DNA from: an uncultured Clostridia bacterium
Lineage (GTDB): Bacteria > Bacillota > Clostridia > Christensenellales > Pumilibacteraceae
Direction: 5' to 3'
Length of the DNA stretch: 12,518 nucleotides
Assembly (NCBI GenBank): GCA_934247335.1
Contig: CAKQJJ010000026.1
Location: 1-12,518 of the forward strand
Every line of letters begins with the position of its first letter. The stretch's first letter is position 1. Made by a program: the position numbers and the translations under genes. Shown piece by piece: positions 1-6,400 of the stretch. The notes under the pieces are model-generated. The model was not told the DNA's origin. It searched no databases and saw only the letters and a list, made by a program, of their open reading frames with translations.

Positions 1-481
1 GCGCCTTAACCGTGCTTTGAACCGCTCCGTCGGGCAGGCGAATTTCGTGTCCGTCCTCGGTTAGCGTGAACAGCGTCGTAAAATCGTAGCCGGCTGCCTG
101 TCTTTTTTTGATAGAAACGCTTGTCTGTTTCGCGCTCAGCTCTATTTCGGGCTGACGCACGGTAACCGTCAGCGTTGCCTGTTTGTCCTTGTACTTGCAG
201 ATAACCGAATACGTGCCCGGTTCGGCTTTAACGCCGTCGGAATCGACGTATTCGCGGCGCACCGGAACGGAAACGCCGTTGTCCTTAATAGCAAAATACG
301 ACGTGTAATTTTTGCCTGCCACGTCATATTTTCCTATTTCGAGGTTCTCGACAGTAGTCGTAACCTCGACGGTTTCCGACGGCGCGGGAGGATTGTTGTC
401 CTCCGTTTTGCCGCCGCAACCCGCAAGTACGAGAACGGTTGCCGCGAATAGTGCGATCAGTAATGTTGCTATTCTTTTCAT
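1..481 (-). CDS. Ig-like-repeat lipoprotein, N-terminal 160 residues (3' end beyond window)
   Basis: The reading frame starts with ATG at 481 and is open to the window edge. The N-terminus is a lipoprotein signal peptide: MKR, a hydrophobic run, then lipobox LAGC with the lipidated cysteine at residue 22, followed by a polar linker rich in Pro, Asn and Thr. Residues ~43-108 form an Ig-like repeat with the pattern Y-T-S-x-F-x-I-K-x-N-G, then E-P-G-T-Y-x-V, then a terminal T-L-T-V-T-V strand. A second copy begins near residue 112 (Y-D-F-T-T-L-F-T-L-T-E-D-G) and is cut off. The repeat resembles the BIG_3-like domains common in clostridial surface lipoproteins; this is recognition by eye. GAGGA (486-490) lies 4 bases upstream of the ATG, a weak, close ribosome site. 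The gap to the upstream gene is 58 A/T-rich bases with no clear promoter or terminator, so co-transcription with the 888-residue lipoprotein is likely. The C-terminal part, and hence the function, is unseen. Confidence 0.88.
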   Translation of the reverse strand, partial: MKRIATLLIALFAATVLVLAGCGGKTEDNNPPAPSETVEVTTTVENLEIGKYDVAGKNYTSYFAIKDNGVSVPVRREYVDSDGVKAEPGTYSVICKYKDKQATLTVTVRQPEIELSAKQTSVSIKKRQAAGYDFTTLFTLTEDGHEIRLPDGAVQSTVKA

Positions 482-539
482 ATCGTCCTCGCTTTATTTA
501 GTTTTTACTTGATTTTTTATTCGATAGAGTTACCTGTTA

Positions 540-3206
540 TTATTTTTTAAGCGACCATTCGCCTGCCTTACGGAAGTACATGGAGAAATGGCGGGTTTCG
601 TTGTTGGTGATGACGATAAGCACGTCGCCTTTGATGTAGGTTACCACTCTGTCCTGACCGCTCGTGCCGCAGTTAGCCTGCGAACGCGCATAACCGCACG
701 CGCCCAGTTTTTCGTCGAGAGCAGCCATGATTTCGTCGTAATCGGTGATCTTCATATTGTCGTCGTAGTTCTGGCTTCTGGTGTTTACGGCGATATAATC
801 GTGATAGATTTTCTCGTCGCCGTTTTCAACAGTTTCCCAGTTGAAGAACGGACCGGAAAGTTCGTCGCCGAACACTTCCATGAACACGCCGGGGGCGGGA
901 AGATCGGCATACGCTTCGCCGAAGATTGCGCGAAGAACGGTTTCGCTGTTGACGGTGGAAGTTGCGGTGGTCCAGCCCAGCGAAGTGTGGTTGGGATAGT
1001 AGTACTTGGTGTCGTACTGCTTCCACTCGGTTTTCCACTCTCTTGCCACGTAGTCGTTGAATACGCCTTCGGGAAGTTCGGTGGTGCCGATGTTGCTGTA
1101 CGTGGAGGTGCAGTATCCCACGTCGCCGCGCGACAGGGTGTAGGGGAACACGGTTTCAACCAGGTGACCGTTGTCGTCCACTACTATCTGCAAAAGAACG
1201 GCGCCGTCCGCAACCGCGTTGTTAGCGTACGAATAAGCGGACATCTGAGTTGCGACGTCTTTGCTGACGTTGGTTGCAACCAGATAGAACTTGTGAATGA
1301 ATTTGCCGCTTCTCAGCTCGCTGCCTGCAAACTGGAAGATATCTGCGGAGAAATCGAAGCCGGGCATAGCCTTTTCCTTGATGGTGCCGTACACTCTCTT
1401 GGTGCCTACCATTGCGGGAGTGCCTTTGCCGTCCGAATCCTTGGAGTACGAGAACTCGTCGTAATAGGGCTTGCCGCTTACGCTGCCGTCGTCAATCTGT
1501 TTATAGCCGTTGTAAGTGGTTCTGTACGCGTTGCCGTCCATGGTAGCGTCGTACTTGAAGGTCTGCTTGAACAGGACTGCGTTTTCGGTGACGTACGCCA
1601 CGCTGCCTACCGTTCCGGTGGAAGAATATCCGTTGTGAACGGTGGTGCCGGTACCCATAGGATAGACGGCGCTATAAGAAGAAAGTTCGTAATCGTCGTC
1701 GCTGCCGGAGGGAACGTAAGTAGAAACGTCTTTAAGCGAATAGGTATAGCTCTTGGCGGTCTGCATTTCGGTGATTGCGCTGTTGAGAAGATCGCGCATT
1801 TTTACGCCCTTGGTGTTGGTTCCGAGCGGTCCTTCGAGCGGAGCGGGAAGATCGACCTTGGTGGTTCCCACTTCGGTGAGGTTGAGTTCTGCGGTGCTGT
1901 AAGCCATTTCGGCAATGGTTTCGCCGTCGCTTGCATAGCCGTAAGTTCTCTGAGTTTCGGCATAAATCTTGGTGATTTTGCCGTTTTCGACGTAGAAATA
2001 GAACACGTCGAATTTTTCGCTGGTTTCAAAAATAGAGGTAAGCGAATGCGCGAGATAGGTCATGAGGTAGTCGTCGATTGCGGCGGGTTTGGTCATATCT
2101 ACTTTACCGTCCGAACCGTAGTAGTTGTCGCCGCGTTCGTTGATGTGTTCGATCTGATATTCGTACGCGCCCACCGATTCGTCGAATTTGAATCTGGTGA
2201 CGTCAAACTGACCCATGTGGTTGAACAGGTGCTGTTCTTCCCACACCGAGGGATATCCCTGATAATCGGTTACCGGAACTACGGTTGCGGTGTTGTGTCT
2301 GTCGATGTACGACTCTTGCAAAGCGTAACCGCTGATGCCTAAGGAGTCGGTTACGATATTTTCGCCGCGCAGATAGGTGTTGGAAATGACGTTGAGTTCG
2401 TTTTCGACCGCATTATGTCTTCCCGACCACTTGCCGTCTTCCATTTTAACCGTCATGCTGTATGCGGTGGAAGTGCTGTTGGACGAGGTTTTGAGGTCCT
2501 TATAGATATCGGTGATCGTGCCGCTGACGGTGATTGCCGAATTGCCGATCGCTTCTATCATTGCGGCGGTGAGTTCGCCCACTTCGCCCTGAGAAATCTT
2601 TTTCTTGACGTAGAACGTGCAGGCAACCTTTTTGCTCGGATCAGCCTTTGCGGTAGCGGTGACGTTGATGGTCATGTCCACCGACGGAGCTTCGACAACC
2701 GAAACCACGCCGTCTGCGGAAACCGCAAGGAATTTTTCGTTTTCCGAAGCCCATATAACGCCGGTATCGTCCGCTCCCGTGACGGTTGCGGTGAGTTTTA
2801 CCGTTTCGCCGGCTTTAATGGTAGCGGTTTTGGTGTTGAGCGAAATGCTTAACGCTTCGCCTTTAAGCACGGTGAACTGATGAGCGGCTTTTTTGGTCTT
2901 GTCCGCATTTGCGGTTGCGATAATGGACACGGCGGTGTCTTCCTGCGGTGCGGAAACTACCGTTACCACGCCGTCTTCGGTTACCGCGAGAATGTCCTTT
3001 TGCGAAGACGTCCAGGTTACCGTTTTATCGTCCGCGCCCGTGACGGTTGCGGTAAGCGTTACCGAGTCGCCCGCCTTGATTTCGGTGACGGCGGAGCCGA
3101 TAACTACGTTTACTTCCGTAGTAGTGTTCGTGTTGCAAGCTACGACTCCCAGCATAGCCGTGAGCGCCATAAGCAGCACGAGCGCTTTTTTCATTAAACT
3201 TTTCAT
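540..3206 (-). CDS. Large lipoprotein with two BIG-type stalk domains and a novel C-terminal module
   Basis: 888 residues, stop TAA at 540-542. The start is set by AAGGAG (3213-3218) six bases before the ATG; Met5 is a poorer alternative. The signal peptide ends in lipobox VVAC with Cys24, so the protein should be tethered to the outer face of the membrane. Residues ~34-115 and ~119-201 are tandem BIG-type Ig domains sharing IKAG, LTATVTGADD and DGVV motifs. Residues ~211-888 match no family I know but are clearly paralogous to the same region of the neighbouring 867-residue lipoprotein: TEN near 540, NGYKQIDDG at 566-574, and a C-terminal piece from ~765 with a GY...KGD pattern. No catalytic motif is apparent, so binding or scaffolding is more plausible than catalysis. 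Transcription probably starts from the consensus promoter at 3320-3348, about 107 bases upstream. No hairpin terminator is seen after the stop. Confidence 0.93.
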   Translation of the reverse strand: MKSLMKKALVLLMALTAMLGVVACNTNTTTEVNVVIGSAVTEIKAGDSVTLTATVTGADDKTVTWTSSQKDILAVTEDGVVTVVSAPQEDTAVSIIATANADKTKKAAHQFTVLKGEALSISLNTKTATIKAGETVKLTATVTGADDTGVIWASENEKFLAVSADGVVSVVEAPSVDMTINVTATAKADPSKKVACTFYVKKKISQGEVGELTAAMIEAIGNSAITVSGTITDIYKDLKTSSNSTSTAYSMTVKMEDGKWSGRHNAVENELNVISNTYLRGENIVTDSLGISGYALQESYIDRHNTATVVPVTDYQGYPSVWEEQHLFNHMGQFDVTRFKFDESVGAYEYQIEHINERGDNYYGSDGKVDMTKPAAIDDYLMTYLAHSLTSIFETSEKFDVFYFYVENGKITKIYAETQRTYGYASDGETIAEMAYSTAELNLTEVGTTKVDLPAPLEGPLGTNTKGVKMRDLLNSAITEMQTAKSYTYSLKDVSTYVPSGSDDDYELSSYSAVYPMGTGTTVHNGYSSTGTVGSVAYVTENAVLFKQTFKYDATMDGNAYRTTYNGYKQIDDGSVSGKPYYDEFSYSKDSDGKGTPAMVGTKRVYGTIKEKAMPGFDFSADIFQFAGSELRSGKFIHKFYLVATNVSKDVATQMSAYSYANNAVADGAVLLQIVVDDNGHLVETVFPYTLSRGDVGYCTSTYSNIGTTELPEGVFNDYVAREWKTEWKQYDTKYYYPNHTSLGWTTATSTVNSETVLRAIFGEAYADLPAPGVFMEVFGDELSGPFFNWETVENGDEKIYHDYIAVNTRSQNYDDNMKITDYDEIMAALDEKLGACGYARSQANCGTSGQDRVVTYIKGDVLIVITNNETRHFSMYFRKAGEWSLKK
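2604..3107 (-). repeat. Tandem duplication of the BIG-type domain
   Basis: Two adjacent ~84-residue Ig-like domains in the 888-residue lipoprotein, about half identical by eye. The repeat unit is 261 bases. The best conserved DNA patch is 2766-2792 against 3027-3053: 27 bases with one mismatch, encoding the L-T-A-T-V-T-G-A-D-D strand. A related LTATVTGA strand occurs in the BIG domain of the 867-residue lipoprotein. Confidence 0.8.
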
Positions 3207-3212
3207 GGATAA

Positions 3213-3218
3213 CTCCTT
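3213..3218 (-). promoter_or_regulatory. Ribosome binding site of the 888-residue lipoprotein gene
   Basis: AAGGAG on the minus strand, six bases before the ATG at 3206. It favours this start over the in-frame ATG at 3194 (Met5), which would lie too far downstream of it. Confidence 0.8.
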
Positions 3219-3242
3219 ATATGTAAAAAATTTGTGCCTTGT

Positions 3243-3275
3243 TTACAAAGAACGGCTCATATGCATGTTCATCAT
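3243..3275 (-). other. Possible 10-codon Met-rich leader ORF
   Basis: Inside the leader between the consensus promoter and the lipoprotein gene, an ATG at 3275 opens a 10-codon frame reading MMNMHMSRSL and ending in TAA at 3243-3245, 36 bases before the lipoprotein ATG. Five of ten residues are Met. There is no good Shine-Dalgarno sequence (only GGTG five bases upstream), so it may be chance. Its codons 6-8 coincide with the 3' arm of the leader hairpin, so translation would open that hairpin. Confidence 0.2.
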
Positions 3276-3291
3276 CTTTGCACCGAGCCGT
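3252..3291 (-). promoter_or_regulatory. Leader stem-loop in the 5' UTR
   Basis: Perfect 7-base arms, ACGGCTC at 3285-3291 and GAGCCGT at 3252-3258 as read in the transcript, enclose a 26-base loop. It lies about 45 bases before the lipoprotein start codon, downstream of the predicted transcription start. There is no U-run after it, so it is not a terminator. Role unknown. Confidence 0.4.
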
Positions 3292-3297
3292 ATGTTC

Positions 3298-3307
3298 CGC
3301 ATATGCG
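3298..3307. promoter_or_regulatory. Palindrome just downstream of the predicted transcription start
   Basis: CGCATATGCG is a perfect 10-base palindrome at about +6 to +15 relative to the predicted start near 3313, a common operator position. Its CATATGC core (3300-3306) recurs at 3258-3264, 42 bases away or about four helical turns. A repressor site is possible, but a chance palindrome in A/T-rich DNA is not excluded. Confidence 0.3.
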
Positions 3308-3319
3308 AAATATGATAAT

Positions 3320-3348
3320 ATTATATGTTCAAACTTGCGTTTTGTCAA
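3320..3348 (-). promoter_or_regulatory. Perfect consensus housekeeping promoter
   Basis: On the minus strand, TTGACA (3343-3348) is followed after exactly 17 bases by TATAAT (3320-3325). Both hexamers and the spacer match the primary-sigma (SigA/sigma-70) consensus. Transcription should start near 3313, giving a leader of about 107 bases for the 888-residue lipoprotein gene. A- and T-tracts at about 3359-3377 could act as an UP-like element. The match predicts strong basal expression of this gene, and probably of the lipoprotein gene that follows. Confidence 0.85.
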
Positions 3349-3423
3349 GTCGGACAGGACAAAAACCGTATTTTTTTCACAACATTATCAGATAAATCGG
3401 CTTTTTTGCCCGTTTTTCCTCTT

Positions 3424-6027
3424 TTATTCCTCGCTTTCCTCGGTGGAAAGAGTTTTCCACACGTGAATGTTGAGGTCGAGATCGGCGTCCTCCACTTTAA
3501 CCGTGATATCGCCTTTGACGAATTCGCCGTACGCGTTTTTCTCGTATCCCAGCGACAGCAGGTAATCCTTGACGGCGTTCATGGACGAAGTTATGGTTAA
3601 GTCGGTGTCCAGCGGCACGTCGTAGTAGAACGTGATTGCGGGAATGCCGTAACGCGTTCCTCCCGGCACCTTGGACGACTGAATGGAGAAGCCGAACGAA
3701 TCGCCGAGCGGCGTTCCGAAGAAGGGCATTTCGTCGGCGGTCTGCTTGCTGCCGAAGAATTTTTCGAGATATTCGGGAAGGGGCTTATCGACGTAATCGG
3801 TGATAATTGACGAATCGTCGGGCGCGACGCTTATGAACAGCGAGGGATCGGCCCAGCTTGCGGGAACTTCTCTTCTTTCAAAGGTAGCGGCTTTCGCTTC
3901 CTCGGGCAGAACGGTCTGATTGAATCCGCCGTAAGTCAGCTCGACTACGCCGTAGAAGTAATCGAAATAGTAATAGAACTGCGCTTTGGTGATATAGCCG
4001 TTTTCAACCGTAACGTTGGTTACGTACTCGGTGTTCAAGGGGTTTCCGAACACGTCGTATCCGGTTGCAAACAGTCCGTACAGGTTGATTTCGTTGCCCA
4101 TTCCGTAGAAGAACGTGCTTGCGACGTTGGTCATGACGGTATCGGCGACGAACGTGACGCTTTCCGTGTTTTCCGGATCGATGAGAATGGTGCGGAAAAT
4201 CTCCTCGGAGAAAGCAAAGCTCGGTTTAGCCGAAGCGAAATTCTTTCTGTACGCGCGGTTTGCCGTCCAGCTTACGTTGCCTTCCTTATCGGTGGACTTG
4301 AAGTACGCGTTGTAGAAGCCGTCTTCAAGCTGTCTGTAACCGTAATCGGCGCCGGTGTAGTCGTAAATGTAGTTGCCTTCGTCGTCGCGCGCGCTGATGG
4401 TGTACGGCTTGAAATAGCACTCGTTTTCGGTGATATATTCGCGGTAGCCGCTGAGTTTTGCCGCGGTTCCCGCAACCGACTGATAGTTTACGAAAGTGGT
4501 TTCGTAACTGGAAAGATTTTGCATGTTTTTAATAGCCTGCGCGAAATCCGAATAGTACTTGTCGTAACGGCTTTCGTGAGAATACTTGGCTATTTTTTCC
4601 ACTTCCACGCCGTCGCCGTAGTTGATTGCGGCGTTAAGCGTGTTGTACGCAACGTAGCCCTCGGCAATGGTGTAGCTGGGCTCGGCAACCGAGTAAATTC
4701 CGGCAACCGTGCCTTCCTCTATAAGAAGATAGATATTTTTGGGAACGAAATCGTACGGATTGGAGGCCGCAAGCATACGCGTGGGCAGAGTTTCGTCGCT
4801 GCCGGTGTATTCGTACTTCCACTCGTCCTCGTTGAACGTGAAGTCGGAAACCGTAAGTCCTTTGAAAGGATTGTAGAAGCCGCTGTTTTTCCAGGTGATC
4901 GCGTTTTCGTTGTCGTCGGTGAGCGCGGTGTAATGTTCTTCGTTCATGAAGTCCACGCTTACCATGGACGCGATTCCGTCCTGATTTTTATAGAACAGTC
5001 CGGTGGTAAGACCGGTGGTGGTGTTGACGTACTGCGAATACCAGTACTCGCCGTCCATTGCCGTTTTAACCACGTAGTTGAAGGTATTGTAATACTTTTC
5101 AACCAGTCCCAGCTGGTACAGATCGATGCTCATATAGCCCTCGAACGCCACTTTGTCGGCGGCAACGAGGTCGGCAAGCATATCTTCGGTGAGAGCGGGG
5201 CGCGCAAGCACGGTTATAACCTTTTCGTCGTACTTTGCGGGATTGAGATTGCTGGTTGCACGAACCGTGACGGTCGTGTCGGCTTCCACCGCGTTGGCGG
5301 TGATAACGCCGGTGTCTTTATCTATTTCGGCGTTCTCGAGTCCGCTTACTATGCTCCACGAAACCGAATCGTCGCCGAACGCGCCGGTTACGGTTGCGGT
5401 GAGAGTAAGCGTTTTTCCGCTGTACAGATTGCCGTCGACTTTAATCGCAACGGCGATTTTACCCAGACCCGCAAAGCTTACTTCGGTGGACGAAGCCGAT
5501 TTTTTATAATGCGCGGCGACGGCGTACACCACTACGCTGAAATCGTCGTCAACGCTCGGCGCGGTAAACGAGTTGGTTTCGGCGGTATGCTCGGCGCCGT
5601 TGATAACCACTATGTACTTCTCGGCATTTTCGACGGCGTCCCAGGTGATGCGACCGGTTTTGTCAATGGCAACGTTCTGCGGAGCGGCGAGCGTACCCTT
5701 GATTTCGTACGCTTTTCCGGTTTGCTTGGCGCTGGGGTCGGAATTCGTATATCCTTCCGCAGTAGCGTAAACCGAATATTCGTAGTCGCTGCTCGTGTCG
5801 CTTACCTTAAAAGTCGTGGCGTCGGTCGAGTAGTTTACTCCGTCCACGATAACGACGTAGCCGGTTGCGTTTTCCACAGCGTCCCACGATATTACGCCCT
5901 CTTCCGTGCAGACGACGTTTTGCGGAGTGGCAAGCTTTTTGCCGTTATCGGTCGGATTGCACGCGAAAAAGCATACTCCGAGTGCAAGCGCGATCAGCAC
6001 GGCGGCTATCGCTTTTAATCTTTTCAT
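3424..6027 (-). CDS. Large lipoprotein with Fn3-Fn3-BIG stalk, paralogue of the 888-residue lipoprotein
   Basis: 867 residues from ATG at 6027, chosen because AGGAGG (6036-6041) lies eight bases upstream and the signal peptide begins directly with MKRLK. An in-frame ATG at 6063 would add 12 residues, be overlapped by this ribosome site and bury the signal peptide. The probable lipidated residue is Cys23 in the atypical lipobox FFAC; Cys19 is a less likely alternative. Residues ~33-105 and ~113-186 are fibronectin-III-like repeats sharing a W-D-A-V-E-N-A motif. Residues ~190-275 are a BIG domain with LTATVTGA. Residues ~276-867 align with the C-terminal module of the 888-residue lipoprotein: ITENE..FK at 532, YGYRQLEDG at 562-570, and GY...FVKGD near the end. 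No enzyme motif is visible. It sits between the giant protease and its paralogue in the same orientation, with a possible promoter of its own at 6091-6119. A surface ligand-binding or scaffold role is inference. Confidence 0.92.
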   Translation of the reverse strand: MKRLKAIAAVLIALALGVCFFACNPTDNGKKLATPQNVVCTEEGVISWDAVENATGYVVIVDGVNYSTDATTFKVSDTSSDYEYSVYATAEGYTNSDPSAKQTGKAYEIKGTLAAPQNVAIDKTGRITWDAVENAEKYIVVINGAEHTAETNSFTAPSVDDDFSVVVYAVAAHYKKSASSTEVSFAGLGKIAVAIKVDGNLYSGKTLTLTATVTGAFGDDSVSWSIVSGLENAEIDKDTGVITANAVEADTTVTVRATSNLNPAKYDEKVITVLARPALTEDMLADLVAADKVAFEGYMSIDLYQLGLVEKYYNTFNYVVKTAMDGEYWYSQYVNTTTGLTTGLFYKNQDGIASMVSVDFMNEEHYTALTDDNENAITWKNSGFYNPFKGLTVSDFTFNEDEWKYEYTGSDETLPTRMLAASNPYDFVPKNIYLLIEEGTVAGIYSVAEPSYTIAEGYVAYNTLNAAINYGDGVEVEKIAKYSHESRYDKYYSDFAQAIKNMQNLSSYETTFVNYQSVAGTAAKLSGYREYITENECYFKPYTISARDDEGNYIYDYTGADYGYRQLEDGFYNAYFKSTDKEGNVSWTANRAYRKNFASAKPSFAFSEEIFRTILIDPENTESVTFVADTVMTNVASTFFYGMGNEINLYGLFATGYDVFGNPLNTEYVTNVTVENGYITKAQFYYYFDYFYGVVELTYGGFNQTVLPEEAKAATFERREVPASWADPSLFISVAPDDSSIITDYVDKPLPEYLEKFFGSKQTADEMPFFGTPLGDSFGFSIQSSKVPGGTRYGIPAITFYYDVPLDTDLTITSSMNAVKDYLLSLGYEKNAYGEFVKGDITVKVEDADLDLNIHVWKTLSTEESEE
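5470..5931 (-). repeat. Tandem fibronectin-III-like domains
   Basis: Two ~73-residue repeats at the N-terminus of the 867-residue lipoprotein. Each begins with A-x-P-Q-N-V, has I-[ST]-W-D-A-V-E-N-A after about 13 residues, then Y-x-V-V-I-x-G, and ends in a Y-A-x-A strand. This is the pattern of bacterial Fn3 modules. They replace the first BIG domain found in the paralogous lipoprotein. Confidence 0.75.
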
Positions 6028-6035
6028 GTTTTCTG

Positions 6036-6041
6036 CCTCCT
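6036..6041 (-). promoter_or_regulatory. Ribosome binding site that decides the start of the 867-residue lipoprotein
   Basis: AGGAGG on the minus strand, eight bases before the ATG at 6027. It is a full-consensus Shine-Dalgarno sequence and argues against the longer in-frame start at 6063. Confidence 0.88.
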
Positions 6042-6090
6042 GTTTTGTGGGGATAATGACCAAACGGTGTGCGACGAGTGAAAAACTTCT

Positions 6091-6119
6091 CTTATAAAAC
6101 CTGCGGGCACGATTGCAAA
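6091..6119 (-). promoter_or_regulatory. Possible promoter for the 867-residue lipoprotein gene
   Basis: TATAAG (6091-6096) matches the -10 consensus at five of six bases. TTTGCA (6114-6119), 17 bases upstream, matches the -35 at four of six. Overlapping TTGCAA (6113-6118) gives a 16-base spacer. Start predicted near 6084, leader about 57 bases. Much weaker than the promoter at 3320-3348, and read-through from the giant upstream gene is also possible. Confidence 0.35.
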
Positions 6120-6150
6120 CACAGCAAGCGCACCCGGCAGTTTTAGTCGC

Positions 6151-6172
6151 GCGGACCGAATAGTTTATCCGC
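6151..6172 (+). terminator. Short hairpin followed by a T-run, oriented for plus-strand transcripts
   Basis: GCGGA (6151-6155) pairs with TCCGC (6168-6172) across a 12-base loop, followed on the plus strand by TTTTATTTT (6173-6181). The stem is only five pairs, so it is weak. No gene is seen on the plus strand, so any function would be to stop antisense transcription. Confidence 0.25.
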
Positions 6173-6181
6173 TTTTATTTT

Positions 6182-6201
6182 GCCGCAACGAGCGTTACGG
6201 C
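6182..6201. terminator. Strong stem-loop 16 bases after the stop codon of the giant protein
   Basis: The 20-base inverted repeat forms an eight-pair stem (one G-T pair) with a four-base loop; as read in the minus-strand transcript the arms are GCCGTAAC and GTTGCGGC. On the minus strand it is followed by AAAATAAAA rather than a U-run, so it is not a canonical intrinsic terminator for the giant gene. On the plus strand a T-run (6207-6212) follows after a short gap. It may mark or stabilise the mRNA 3' end, or act in the plus direction. Confidence 0.35.
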
Positions 6202-6217
6202 GTTGTATTTTTGATTA

Positions 6218-6400
6218 TTACGATCTCTTTTTCTTGAGAATGAACGCAACGCCCGCCAGAACGATTACGGACAGCATTGCGCCTGCCGCGTCGTAGCCGG
6301 TTTTGCTCTTGCAGTTTCCGCAAGACTTGTTGTCATCGGGTTTCTCGGGATCGTCGGGCGTGGGATCGGGCTTATCGGGATCGTCCGGATCCTTGTCGTC
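6218..6400 (-). other. Acidic/proline linker and Cys-TM-basic C-terminal tail
   Basis: The last ~60 codons of the giant protein encode a linker of repeated D-x-P/D-D-P units (6329-6400), then S-C-G-N-C-K, a ~20-residue hydrophobic stretch and KKKRS. This has the three-part layout of a sorting signal (short motif, membrane segment, basic stop), but the motif is CxxC instead of LPXTG. It could be a cysteine-type CTERM signal or simply a membrane anchor. Confidence 0.6.

Noticed and set aside
482..539. A separate promoter for the third lipoprotein gene
   Set aside because: The 58-base A/T-rich gap shows no paired -35 and -10 elements at suitable spacing; co-transcription is more likely.
588..2342. 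584-codon open frame on the plus strand opposite the 888-residue lipoprotein
   Set aside because: Codon-aligned antisense shadow of a gene with a signal peptide, ribosome site and consensus promoter; no features of its own.
3398..3412. G/C arms around an A-run just after the 867-residue lipoprotein gene, as an intrinsic terminator
   Set aside because: Only three base pairs can form and no U-run follows on the coding strand.
4519..6018. 499-codon open frame on the plus strand opposite the 867-residue lipoprotein
   Set aside because: Same codon-aligned shadow; product has no recognisable domain or initiation signals.
6028..6063. Longer start of the 867-residue lipoprotein at 6063
   Set aside because: It would run through the AGGAGG site at 6036-6041 and put 12 polar residues in front of a normal MKR-type lipoprotein signal peptide.
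6200..6340. LPXTG-type sortase signal at the C-terminus of the giant protein
   Set aside because: No LPXTG or close variant is present; the residues before the hydrophobic segment are C-G-N-C-K-S-K-T-G-Y.
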